A stretch of 64,000 bases of DNA from Humulus lupulus. Taxonomy: Eukaryota; Streptophyta; Magnoliopsida; Rosales; Cannabaceae. This document shows positions 1 to 10,496 of this stretch, in pieces. Below the pieces are notes generated by a model. That model ran no database searches and was not told the DNA's origin. It worked only from the letters and a program-made list of their open reading frames with translations. A program made the translations under genes and the position numbers. The stretch is from positions 86,721,018-86,785,017 of the forward strand of contig NC_084794.1 of the NCBI RefSeq assembly GCF_963169125.1, in the 5' to 3' direction. Within the stretch, counting starts at the first letter, position 1. Every line of letters starts with the position of its first letter.

Positions 1-431
1 GCAACTACGTTTGCCTTACCTGGGTGGTATAAAATTTCGCAGTCATAATCCTTTACTAGTTCTAACCACCTGCCCTGGCTCATGTTGAGCTCCTTTTGCG
101 TGAAGAAATACTTTAGGCTTTTATGGTCCGTATAAATCTCACACTATTCTCCATAAAGATACTGGCGCTAGATTTTTAATGCAAAGATCACCGCTGCCAA
201 CTCCATATCATGCGTTGGATAGCGTTGCTCATATTCCTTCAGCTGCCTTGAGGCGTAGGCTATTACCTTGTCATTCTGAATCAGCACACAACCCAAACCA
301 TGCTTCGACGCATCACAGTAGACTACAAACTTGTCGTTGGGTGTCGGTACACAGAGTACTAGTGCTGAGCATAGCTTATTCTTAAGCAACTGGAAGCTCT
401 CTTCACACTTATCCGTCCAGCTGAACCTCTG
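1..431 (-). pseudogene. RNase H segment of A1 pol
   Basis: The reverse strand encodes the RNase H domain that follows RT in Ty3/gypsy pol. The first catalytic Asp lies in VVYCDASK and the catalytic Glu in HDMELAAV, within an ORF at 168-389. That ORF ends early at a stop after the FALKI segment. Past the stop the frame still reads the FTQKELNM and LELVKDYDC motifs down to the window edge. The stop truncates the domain before the third catalytic Asp. The connection to integrase is beyond the window. Confidence 0.85.
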
Positions 432-1260
432 CTATTTCCAGGTCCGGTTGGTGAGTGGAGTGGCTATCTTAGAAAAGCCCTCTACAAACCTCCGGTAATA
501 ACCTGCTACTTCTGATGCATTCTTTGGTCTTGGCCAATCCTTCACAACCTCTACTTCAGATGGGTCTACAACAATTCTGTCCTTGGATACTATATGGCCG
601 AGAAATGATACCTGTGAAAGCCAAAATTCGCACTTCTTGAATTTGGCGTATAGTTGATGCTCCTTTATTCGCAACAAGATTAACCTTAAATGTTTCTCAT
701 GCTTGATTTTATCCTTTGAGTACACCAAGATATCGTCAATGAATACCATGACAAATTTATCTAAGTAGTCCTTAAAGACCTTATTCATTAAGTCCATAAA
801 TGCGGCCGGAGCATTGATAAGACCGAAAGACATGACTAGAAACTCGTAATGCCCATAAAAAGTTCTAAAAGCTATCTTAGGAATGTCTTCTTCCTGCACC
901 TTGAGTTGATGATACCCGGACCGTAAATCAATCTTTGAGAACACGGTTGCTCCTTGGAATTGATCAAATAAGTCATCAATTCAGGTTAGCGGGTACTTGT
1001 TCTTAATTGTCACCTTATTCAGCTCGCGGTAATCTATGCACATCCGCATACTCCTGTCCTTCTTCTTCACAAATAGAACCGGTGCTCCCCATGGCGAATG
1101 ACTCAGTCTAATGAAACCCAAGTCTAGGAGTTCTTGTAGTTGCATCTTTAACTCCTTGAGTTCGGTATGTTCCATCTGATATGGTGCCTTCGAGATAGGC
1201 TCGGTGCCTGATACTAGTTTGATTGTGAAGTTTATCTCCCGTGTCGGTGGCAATCCTGGT
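432..1260 (-). pseudogene. Reverse transcriptase segment of A1 pol
   Basis: Two ORFs (981-1253 and 432-944) together cover the RT. The N-terminal part shows [14 protein letters not shown] and [19 protein letters not shown]. The second has the motif-A aspartate in [12 protein letters not shown], then [13 protein letters not shown] and the metal-binding FIDDILVYS. Both catalytic motifs are therefore intact. Stops separate the ORFs near 960-980. Near the thumb the usual [13 protein letters not shown] is shortened to VAGYYRRF, a small in-frame deletion. It cannot yield a full polyprotein. Confidence 0.9.
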
Positions 1261-1960
1261 GGTTGTCAGAAAATACCTCTGGGAATTCCTATATAATGCG
1301 GACGTCTCCAACCTTCTAGTGGTGTTTCATTTACCACATCCGTGACGTTGGCTAAGAATGCTTGACATAATTTCTCTAACATTTTCTGAGCCTTGAGAGA
1401 TGAAATAAGCGGGGTACGTAGTCCTAAAAATTTTCCCATAAAGCATAGTTTCTGACCGTCAGGAGTCTCGAACATCACTTGCTTACGTCTGTATTCGATA
1501 GTTGCGCCATGCCTTGCTAGCCAATCCATGCCTAGTATTACGTCGAAGTATTTGATCTCTTACTCTATCAGGTCTCCTTCTAGTTCTACATCCCCAATTT
1601 TGATCGGTACGCCCCGTACTATCCATGATGATAGGACTACTTCACCCGAAGGCAACTATGTCATAAACCTAGTTTTACAAGGTTTGTCTAATTTCTCTAT
1701 CATTCCAAACAAGATATACGAGTATGTTTTTCCCGAATTAAACAATACTAGAATATATACTATCGAGGATAGGGATCTGACCTGTAGTTGCTTTGTTAAT
1801 ATCATGGGCTTCTCCCTGGGTCAAGGCAAAGACTTTGGTATGGAACCATCGTATTAGCCCTCTTCTCCTTTTGTTTGAGTTATGGACATTCCCTCTTTCG
1901 ATGACTTTCCTGGCCAAAAATGTAGCATTCATTGGTATTTGCACGACATTCCTCAAGATG
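1261..1960 (-). pseudogene. Protease and PR-RT linker of A1
   Basis: The reverse strand reads ILDSIYSSIV, then a degraded aspartic protease, then [14 protein letters not shown] (an ORF at 1266-1529) and the linker to RT. The catalytic triad is expected as [12 protein letters not shown] from the sister copies, but here it reads NSGKTYS. The catalytic Asp is replaced by Asn, so the protease is predicted inactive. Frames change several times between 1530 and 1960. The ALTQGEAH segment just before the protease marks the gag-protease border seen in every family A copy. Confidence 0.8.
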
Positions 1961-2329
1961 TTACTTTTGGCATTTGGAGCACTGCAGGTATTCTACATAA
2001 CTCGGCCTATCACTTGCTCGCATTATTTTGCCAGCATTGGTCTGCTTACTATTGGGATGCTTTCTCTTTTGCCTATTATTGTTGCCATTCTGCGGTAGCA
2101 GCTGAGTCTGTTGTCGTTGTAGCAGCTCTTCCACTTGTTGTCGTAGCCAGACAATTTCTGCAGTGATGTCAACCAGTGGCAGCGGCGGCACACTTTGAGT
2201 AGCAGCAGTAGTGGTAGCATGCGCTTCTCTTCTGTGAACTGGAAGGGCTTCATAAGTCTCATGAGCGGCGCTGGAGTCATCGACACTGGTAATGGTGCAA
2301 GCAGACCCTCTTAGCAATATCTTCCGCAA
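1961..2329 (-). pseudogene. Gag of A1 with in-frame loss of the capsid region
   Basis: This 122-codon ORF joins the gag N-terminus (SSAAHETYEALP, then EIVWLRQQVEELLQ) directly at about residues 74-78 (near 2100) to the region just before the zinc knuckle (NGNNNRQKRKHPNSKQ, then SYVEYLQCSKCQK). In A3 and A4 roughly 300 codons of capsid, including the RIWWDLVQQ and YYNSA motifs, lie between these points. The capsid is removed but the frame is kept. The usual gag ATG has become ATA; the ORF opens at an upstream ATG. The zinc knuckle itself is cut by a stop. Confidence 0.8.
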
Positions 2330-2999
2330 AGATCTAATAGTCGAGGAAACATATTAGAACTTACCCTAATAGGCTCTAAGGCAAAACTTAATCTAAGAAA
2401 ACATAACTCAGACCTATTAATTATGTTTTCTTATGAAAAAATTATATAAGCCTTCTTTATTATTAGAGTGGGTTTCTATAATTAGAAAAATAATCCATCT
2501 TTATTATTTTCTAAGTCTGTTTCTAATCTTCCTATAAGACTTAATTCTCAGGCTTGAAACTCATCGTTGTTCCAAAGTTAACCATATTGAGGGAGGGCTG
2601 GGATCAGTAAAATCATTCTCACTACTATGGCCCCCTATCTCTCAATATAGAACCCGGTTCATTGATTTGTATCCACCCTTATCGAACTTGGTCATTATTT
2701 GTTAAATTTATTATTTATTATGATTGTAAAAAAAATCAAACTCATACATATCATTCAAAAATAACAATGATATTTATTTGGAAAAAGGTTTTCACTATAT
2801 ACAATCATAAATGCAAAGATAATATATAAAATAAATAAAGAAAATAGACTAATTTACAAATATTCTTAACTGAAACATAACGACTAAAACGTTAACTAAA
2901 CACATAATCAAAACAACTACAACATAAACACTTACATTGGCGGTTAGATTCGGAGCTTGAGCGTGTGTATCAAGGAAAACTTCATGCAAATGGACTGTT
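2330..2999 (-). other. 5' leader of A1, without the extra leader ORF
   Basis: Noncoding stretch between gag and PBS. It aligns with the leaders of A2 (35126-36207) and A4 (57892-59013), including an 8-bp inverted repeat ATATTGAG/CTCAATAT at 2584-2591 and 2641-2648 that is present in all three. The block that encodes the extra leader ORF in A2 and A4 is missing here. Sequence similar to the ORF's downstream flank (near 2850-2860) is joined to its upstream flank (ATTCTTAACTGAAA, near 2863-2876). Confidence 0.75.
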
Positions 3000-3011
3000 T
3001 CTCTGAAACCA
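3000..3011 (-). promoter_or_regulatory. Primer-binding site of A1 (tRNA-iMet type)
   Basis: Reverse strand TGGTTTCAGAG lies two bases inside the LTR end at 3014. It differs at one base from TGGTATCAGAG, the plant initiator-methionine PBS, which is intact in A4 and B1. It would prime minus-strand DNA synthesis. Confidence 0.85.
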
Positions 3012-3940
3012 ACTGTAACGACCCAACTATTCTAAGACTTTGGACCATTAGAACTACTAAACATAGCTATTACTTTGAAGAACATATACATAAAACAAAT
3101 AATAACTTTATTAAAACTTCAACATAATATTGTGAAAATTACAAAGTAAAAATAGAATTTTGGTATGGGTACCCATTATTTCAAACATAAAACATAATTT
3201 TAAACTAAATAAAATTGTTTACAAAACTAAATGCGAAAAATACATAGAAACATAATTTTTAAAAAAACTAAAAATAACGTCATCCTCGATCGACACGCAA
3301 TCCACTCATTTCGTTCATCCTCAACACACATGCCAAGCATCCAAGAATCCTTCCACCTTCATATCTAGTTTCCTACATCACACTAAAAATATAAAGGAAT
3401 GAGCCTAGTGCCCAGCAAGGAAAATCTAACAACATACAACATAAATCATAAACATAAGGCTATATCATAATCGTATACTATAAAACATATGACTATATAA
3501 AAATGTAGAGTCCAAGAACTTTACTTAGCTAGTTAGATAGTAGTATTATAGTATTTATAGTATTATCTTTATGACTGTGGATTTTTGGTTCAGACCGAGA
3601 ATTATTTGGACACTCATAGTGGTACTTGTAGATTTTCTAAGATTAACCTATAGTTTAATAATATTAATTTTAACCTAAGGTTTGATTAATATGAATGATA
3701 TTAAGGATAATATTTATTATACTATAAGGTTTAGATAAGGACCAATAGGATTTTAAGCACATGTTATGAATGGGTGATTAAGGATTAAGTATTTTGAGGA
3801 TTAAATTTAATAAGGGTAAAGTTTGAATGCTCTAAGGTCAGTCAGCAGCTTTGAATATGTTTAAGGGCTTAGTCAAGGCTGTTTACTCCATTCAAACTTA
3901 GCTAAAAATGTGTAATTTCGTGTTTAAATAATCAGTGTGT

Positions 3941-4047
3941 GCCGATATATCGCAGCACGTAGATACGGAAAACATGAAACGATGCACGACTGCCTCGAGC
4001 ATACTGGCCCAGGCGATATATCGCCTACAGGGGGCGATATATCGCCC
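3941..4047 (+). promoter_or_regulatory. Tandem 16-bp palindromes upstream of the LTR promoter
   Basis: Two perfect 16-bp palindromes, AGGCGATATATCGCCT (4011-4026) and GGGCGATATATCGCCC (4032-4047), follow a shorter core CGATATATCG at 3943-3952. The cluster lies about 180-285 bp upstream of the TATA box. The same core recurs in every family A LTR here. A dimeric factor binding site or cruciform is possible; the function is unknown. Confidence 0.75.
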
Positions 4048-4227
4048 CTCTCAGCTTATTTTGAAAGTTTTTGAATTTTTTTTCCATTCAGCCATTCAAC
4101 CTCTTGATAAGTCCAGCACCTTTTTGAACGAGTCTTCAGCCTCTGCTGAACGATTATTCAAATTATTTTCACCTAAAAAGCCATTATTTTTATTCAAGTG
4201 AAATTAAGATCCTTTCACTCCTAAACT

Positions 4228-4235
4228 CTATAAAT
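4228..4235 (+). promoter_or_regulatory. TATA box of the solo LTR
   Basis: TATAAATA within ACTCTATAAATAGGACC. The same string is at the same relative place in the second solo LTR (14873-14880) and, on the minus strand, in the A2, A3 and A4 LTRs. It probably sets the U3/R boundary about 30 bp downstream. Confidence 0.75.
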
Positions 4236-6908
4236 AGGACCTAGTACCCAGCCATTATTCATCTTTTGCTCTAAGTTCAGAGGCTGCAAGTTGCTAGGTG
4301 AGTGTGAGAGTGTAAACACTTGGGTGGGGAAATCAAAAGCTTGATCATCACAAGTTTATCAAACACTTGGGGAAGTAAGGTTTCATAGTATTTCGGTTTG
4401 AGGTTTAGATTGATCTACAAGTCTTCAAGGTATTTCTACACCTTAGCTCATTGGTATTATTTTATTTTAAGTTCTCATAGTCTTTTACTCAGCCTCTAAC
4501 CTTAATCTTTATTTTGGTTAGGAAATCTAAGTTCTTGAGCAAAAAGGTTTTGGTAAGTATTTTTCTCAATGGTTTAGTCCTTCCATTCCTTTCATTTCTC
4601 TTCTTCTCTATACTCACTCTTTTTCAAATGATTCTTAGGAGTGTTCCAAGTCCCAACTCTGTCCTCTTATCCCGGTACTTTGGTAAGGAAAATAGGATAG
4701 AAATTCATATGTTATATGTTTTACATGTTATCTTATGTTTCTTATGTTATGATAAGTGTTATGATATGTATGTTTGTAGGCTTAGGCATATGACCCATAT
4801 GACTAACAAGACCCCAAATAGATTATGGTCATATGACCTACTTAGCTAGTAGGACCCCACTAATCTCATGGGCATATGACTTGTTTAGTCTATGGGACCC
4901 CAAGTAATAATGTCCATTATAGTATGTGTATGATATAAGTATAATGTTATGTTATGTTTTTATGTTTCTTATGAAATTTATGCATATGAACTATGTGTTA
5001 GATTTTCCTTGCTAGGCATTAGGCTCATTCCTTTTTGTTTATATGTGCAGGAAAATAGCTATAGTGGCGGTAAGGTTCGTGGATGCTTGGGGAATGTGTA
5101 TCGGTGGTGAATGGATTCAAGGAGTCGAGAGTTCGATTTTTGAGGATGTAGTCTTGTTTTATGGTTTTACATGTATTTTTCCGCACTTGCTATGTAACTC
5201 CTTTTATTTTAAATTATGTTTTGTTTTTAAGACAATGGGATCCCATATCCTGCTGGATATTTTATGAAAGTAACTCTTATTTCTACAAGTTTCTAATAAA
5301 GTTATGGTATTTTCGCAAATGTAAGTTTTATTAAGGATTTGTATGTATAGTTTCGTTAATGGTCCAAAAGTCTAGAGTAGGTGGGTCATTACAAAAAACA
5401 ACATCTATTACAATAGCCATCATAATTCTTTTAACTTGCTAGCTAGGCAATCATATGCCCATAAATTTACGGGGCTAGTTATCTAAACAAGTCATATAAA
5501 TTTATGGGGCTCGTTATCTAAACAATCATATTCCCAAGGAATCTACTATTGGGACTTGTTATCTAAACAAGTTCTATATTTGTTATCTAAACAAATTATG
5601 TGATTGTTATCTAAGCAATTCATATACTAAAACAACTAAAAACATATCATACATATAACATAAACATATATCAAAACATAAAAGCATACAAAATCTATCA
5701 TATTTTCCTTACCAACACCGAGATATGAGAACAAGGACATGATTTGGAACACTCCTAAAACCAACAATACAAATGGTGAGTATTTCCAAAGAAAAGAGAT
5801 GATAAAGAAATGAACTAAACCACCAAGATGAAGCTTACCGAAAAGAAACCTTAAGTTCAAAGAACTTAAATTCCTAACCAAGAATGGAAAACAATGAGAT
5901 AGGATTTGAGTAAAGAAAACTAAAGGAAACTAAAGAAACATACAGAAATGAACTTAAGATTAGGAATACCTTAGTTGACCTTAGGGATTAGGCTAACTTC
6001 AATACCGAAATACACTAAACCTCACTTCCCAAATATTTTATAAAGCTTAAGAATGACAAAGCTTTTTCCCAACCCAAGTGTTTATCACTCTTATGTCTCA
6101 CTAGCACCTTGGAGTCTCTGATTATAGCTTGAAGAATGAGAGGAAGGGTTAGATACTAAGTCCCATTTATAGAGGTAAGTATTGAAACTAACCCCATTTT
6201 GATTTGAATAAAAATAATGAATATTAAATGAAAATATTTGAATATTTGACAATCAGAGGCTTAGGACTCGGTCAAATCGTTCTGAAATAGGTCAAAGTGG
6301 TTAAGGATTAATTTTAAAATTAAAAACAAAAATTAAAAAAAATATTACTAAGGGCGATATATCGCCCCAATATGGTGATATATCAGCTCCGCCCTAATCT
6401 TGAGCCTCCGTTCGTACGTTCGTGCATCGTCATTGTGTTTTCCGTATCATTCGTCAAGCAATATATCAGTTCCTAGCTGCGATATATCGGTATACGTGAA
6501 TATTTTAAACACGTAATTGCACTTTTTCAGCATAATTAAGGTTGGATAACTGCTTTGATTGAGTCAAAATGCAACCCTAACAGTTTGTGGTAGGCACTAC
6601 AGTTGCTATTTCTTTATTTTATCATCAAAATACTTAATTCCTTAATAATCATGCTTATGACAAGTGTCATATTCTTATTGGCTCTATTTAAACCTTAGGT
6701 TATAATTAAATAATATATCTAGGACCAGCAATATTAATCAAACCTTACGTTATAATTAATATTCTTAAACTATAGATTAAACTTATAAAATCCATGATTG
6801 TTGCTATGAGTATCCAACTAAGTCCTGGTTTGAACCAAAATCCACGAAATCTAAAATACTACAACAACTACTAACTAGCCAACTAAGTAAAAATTCTGGG
6901 ACTCTATA

Positions 6909-8014
6909 GTATTTGTCCCTCCAAGTTCGAGCTTGGCTAGGTGGGACATTCCCATTGTGCGTACGATAAACGGACCTCCCTCATGTCGAGTATAACTCAT
7001 ATCATATTTGCAAGTTAGATACCTCCTTTGTGAATTCAAATGATCACGCATGTCAGGTTGTGGATCGTACCTAGAACTTTGTGCTAAGCTAAAGTGATTC
7101 CTCCGGTCGCTCTCAGACCCGCCTCCATGCTGGCTCCCCATCCAGTAACTTCCATTTGCAAAACTTACAGCCCAGAGCTGATATCGAAGACCAGATTTAT
7201 TAGCACATGCTTGTGGGGCATACGTATCTACTGACGAAGGAGGATTTCTCCAACTATTTACACGAGCTGGATCGTCTCTTTGTGGGCATGGTGGTGTAGG
7301 ATGTCTAACTGGTGATGGTGAATGTCTTATTGGTGAAGTTATCTTCGTTTCATCATGACGAACTAAATTAACCCGCCTCAACTCAACCCCAAAGTCTCGA
7401 GTTCTCTGTGCCTAGGATTCCCATCGTGGCACTGGAGGATTCGCTGGGGCGTTTTGTCTCCGTGAACTTGTCCAAGCTCGCCCTGGTGGGTTGTTGTGGG
7501 CATTCATGGGAATCTGTGCAGAAGGCACGGAGCTGGGGGTCGCAGTTCTAACCGACCGACTGACATGCGTATGGTGGTTCCTGTGCTGACTAGTGGGCTG
7601 AGCACATCGGCGATTTCTCTCTGAAGGTACAGAGCTCGGAGTGGCAATCCTGACAGAATGATTGGGTTTGGACCAGTTATGCCTTTGGGACTTATGAGAC
7701 CCACTTTGCCTCTTTTCGACATTATCGTCGGTTGCAAGAATGGGTAACCGAGCGAGGACCTCCTGGATCTGTCTGTTTGCCCTAGCGAGATGGCTCCATA
7801 ACTAGGCATTCTCCATCTCGATGGCTATTAAATATCCTGGATTAGCATTTGGTGGGAGTGACGCTAAACTCCCAGAATCATCTTTGCCCACCGGTTGCTT
7901 CTTAGGACGTTGTTGGACATCTGGGTACCTTTCAGTGGGAACAACGGTATGATGTGCCTCCTGCCCACTAGGTTGTTCCATTTCATTGTCATGCATCAAT
8001 CGAGTAACCACCAT
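6909..8014 (-). pseudogene. Gag N-terminal region of family C
   Basis: One frame runs from an ATG at 8014 (MVVTRLMHDNEMEQPS) for about 368 codons to the A1 junction. In-frame TAG stops fall near 7803 (after YLIAIEMENA) and near 7413 (after VPRWES). Features are a predicted helical stretch (LWSHLARANRQIQEVLARL), then a low-complexity Arg/Ser/Pro-rich region in which ATPSSVPS occurs twice, and a second repeat-like SPIRHSPSPVRHP. The end carries RYLTCKYDMSYTRHEGG before A1 interrupts. The start is 59 bp inside the LTR end, just past the PBS. ORF 7504-7809 is an out-of-frame shadow. Confidence 0.7.
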
Positions 8015-8052
8015 GATGAACGTCAAATTAAACTTGTAAAGCACTAATTTCC

Positions 8053-8070
8053 TCTCAACGAAAGCACCAA
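8053..8070 (-). promoter_or_regulatory. Probable PBS of family C
   Basis: Reverse strand TTGGTGCTTTCGTTGAGA, starting two bases inside the LTR terminus at 8073, is in the PBS position and begins with the TGG that pairs with a tRNA CCA end. It is not the iMet PBS of families A and B. I cannot assign the tRNA from memory. Confidence 0.6.
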
Positions 8071-8435
8071 ATTGTTGATGCGGTTTTTCGCTAATAGTAG
8101 ATTTAGAAATCGAATAAGGATATTAGCGCTTATTTGTAAACCGCAATGAAATTATGAGAACCCTTTTGTACACACAAAACTTTTACGTGGTTCAGTGGTT
8201 AAAATCCATCTAGTACAGGAGACAAAATTATTGCTTTTCTCTCACAATTTATGCAGAGTTTCAGTAATACAAAAAGGTAGACCCTTTCCCTGTCCATTTT
8301 CCCTAACATTTATAGTGAAATTTCCTAGACATGTTTGGGTAACCGTGTGCAGAAATATGGTATACATTTAATACATATTATTTCCATTTACATTGGGATA
8401 CGATTGCATAAATGATAAATGTGCAATACAGTATG

Positions 8436-10496
8436 TGTTAGGAACGGTTCCTAGTATGCAGCAGAAGTTGCGGTATACACCAAAAATTTTCATATAAACA
8501 ATTTTATATGAGGATCTTTCAATATAAAATATGTTAATGAATATATATATATATATGATTATGAAAAATAATACGAAATGATTTACCTCTTGTAGTCTAT
8601 CAAGAATCTTTGAATCTTTTCCTATATGTTTTGATCTTCTCATCCTTGCTTGAGTACTCACACCTAGATCTTCCAAGACGTTCACTATACCTCAATGTGA
8701 GTGGACACATAGAGAACAAGAATCAATTTTGTGAATCAAAAGCATTCTCAAATCACGAGACTTTTGATTATAGGCTAGAGAGAAAAGGTTTTTTCTTTTG
8801 TGAAAAAGATGACAATTTTTTCTTCTCTGTAAAAAACTTGTTAAGACTTGTTGTTTCTATTTTCTATCATATAGAATATATAAACATTATTAATAGTAAA
8901 TAAAAAATTATCATCTTTAATAATAATAATAAAAGACAAAGTCTAACATTCCATTTTAAAACTCCTTTAAAATGTATTATTAATTAATTAATTATAAATA
9001 AATAAACCAATATCTGATAACAATAGATGTGCCACACGCATAGAGCAGTCCAAGCCCTATGTGTGTGGCCTATCCCTGAAAAATGAGATTTTAATTTTTT
9101 TCATGTGTTTTTATTTTGAATAATTAATAATTAGATATCCAAATAAGGTATCATCTTTTTAAGGAAAGGATAACAACTTAATTTTCAAAATTCAAATTTT
9201 GAATTTTCATTATCATCTTAGTATTAATTAAATAAATAAAATAATCAAAACCAATTTTGACTATCCATATTTATCTATTCACACTTAAATAAAATAATTA
9301 ATTAAAATCAATTTATTCTATTTCTACACAATTTAAAACATTGCATAAATGCAATAATAAATTGTGCAACTTCAATTATCACATAATTACACATTTATCC
9401 CGAAGAATAAATATTCACTCAAATAGCCCATTCACAGTTTAACCCTTGTATCAACTCTAACCTTGATTAGTGTTGATAGAGTCGCCCCGGGGACCTATGG
9501 ACCAATAATTTCAAGCTCCAATAAATAAAAGATTATTAATAACAGAAACTCTTTGATTGAATAATCATATTTATTAATCTAATGATTATTCTACTATAAA
9601 TATGGGACTAAACTCATGAGAATTAAAGACATATATTTACTAAGTACTTTATTATAACCATAAAGTGTCCATTGATATAATCATTACATACAAAATGATC
9701 CTCTATTGTTGATTCATAATTAAGTGGGAATAAAATTATCATTTTACTCTTTTAATTATATCTTGATTCCTAATGTACCATTGACTCTACTAGTGAAGGT
9801 TAATTCATAATCTGATTATGAATTTGACGACAATAACCTTTTCAGTTCCAAAATCCAACCCAATAGGGAATCATCATTCAATCTAGAAGAAGGTACAGGT
9901 TCCATGTCTGATAAGCTATGTCCCTAGCCGCATACATTATTGAGTCCCCAAAACAATAGTTCTTAGCCTGATTATTCCGACAAACTGTAACGCATGAATC
10001 AAAGGATCAAGTGATATATATAGGAGTTCATAGCAACTTCAGGATTAAGATCAGTTTGTATATGATCATCAGTTAATGTGTTTTATATTACTACGAAACG
10101 GTATTTCAACAAGTATTATTAAATCACATTTGGCCCATTTTTACATACTCTCAGCATGGAAAGTACCTCCACTAAAGTGACATACTATACCAGTCACCCG
10201 GATCTAGGTCACATGTATTCATTATACTAGTGGACCATACTAGCAGCAAATAATCTAAAGATTCCATAACTTTATTTTACTGTGAACTATTTAACTTCAT
10301 TATCTCAATCTCGATCCCCTTATACCAATATGAGATTGAGACCACATAGATGAACTTGGGAATTTTCTGATATTTACTTAATATTATTAGCAATAATATA
10401 GTACATAAGCTACATATATACAATAATTCAATTCATCTATTTATTTCATTAAAACCATTGTCTACTACATTTGCTTTAAGGGCACAATTTCCAACA
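8436..10496 (-). mobile_element. Ty1/copia-type LTR, family D, minus strand
   Basis: The sense strand starts TGTTGGAAATTGTGCCC and ends ACCGTTCCTAACA, giving 2,061 bp with TG/CA ends. The opening is typical of plant copia LTRs. The related LTR at 43515-45312 shares the CAAAACAATTGTTCTTAGCC-type blocks and the internal hairpin. The flanks are GTATG on the left and ACCTG on the right, so I see no target duplication. ORFs 8368-8685 and 8610-8903 overlap the LTR edge and AT-rich DNA and are not credible genes. Confidence 0.8.
9031..9069 (-). promoter_or_regulatory. Imperfect hairpin in copia D LTR
   Basis: Arms GCCACACGCATAG (9031-9043) and CTATGTGTGTGGC (9057-9069) form a 13-bp inverted repeat with one mismatch and a 13-nt spacer. 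It lies about 150-190 bp upstream of the minus-strand TATA-like run near 8870-8885. The equivalent place in the 43515 copy holds a different hairpin. Confidence 0.6.

Larger units (their letters stand above)
3504..5393 (+). mobile_element. Solo LTR of family A, plus strand, with 5-bp target duplication
   Basis: A 1,890-bp LTR runs from TGTAGAGTCC to GGGTCATTACA. It is flanked by AAAAA at 3499-3503 and again at 5394-5398, the 5-bp duplication expected of a Ty3/gypsy insertion. No internal region is present, so it is a solo LTR left by LTR-LTR recombination. It lies in opposite orientation inside A1's own 5' LTR. ORFs within it (3935-4201, 4514-4849, 5043-5267) are not conserved in the other LTR copies and I do not call them genes. 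Confidence 0.92.
1..6908 (-). mobile_element. Ty3/gypsy element A1 (family A, Tekay-like), truncated at window edge
   Basis: On the minus strand this reads 5' LTR (3014-6908, split), PBS, leader, gag, protease, RT and RNase H, and leaves the window at position 1 before integrase. The pol order PR-RT-RH and close similarity to A2, A3 and A4, whose pol ends in a chromodomain-type tail, place it among chromoviruses. Gag is internally deleted and the protease active site is lost, so the copy is dead. Its right LTR end abuts a family C gag, meaning A1 probably inserted into that gag. The left flank and 3' LTR lie outside the window, so no target duplication can be tested. Confidence 0.9.
3014..6908 (-). 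repeat. 5' LTR of A1 (3014-3503 plus 5394-6908)
   Basis: The plus strand begins TGTAACGACCC and ends GGACTCTATA, a mutated form of the GGACTCTACA family A end. Removing the inserted solo LTR leaves about 2.0 kb. On the sense (minus) strand a TATA-like CCTCTATAAATGGG sits at about 6164-6178. Four ATATATC-type palindromic cores lie upstream of it at about 6353-6500. The only ORF inside (5636-5881) has no family similarity that I see. Confidence 0.88.

Noticed and set aside
4514..4849. 111-codon plus-strand ORF with a hydrophobic N-terminus inside the solo LTR
   Set aside because: The second solo LTR (14127-16015) does not keep this frame, and the sequence is U5-side LTR DNA.
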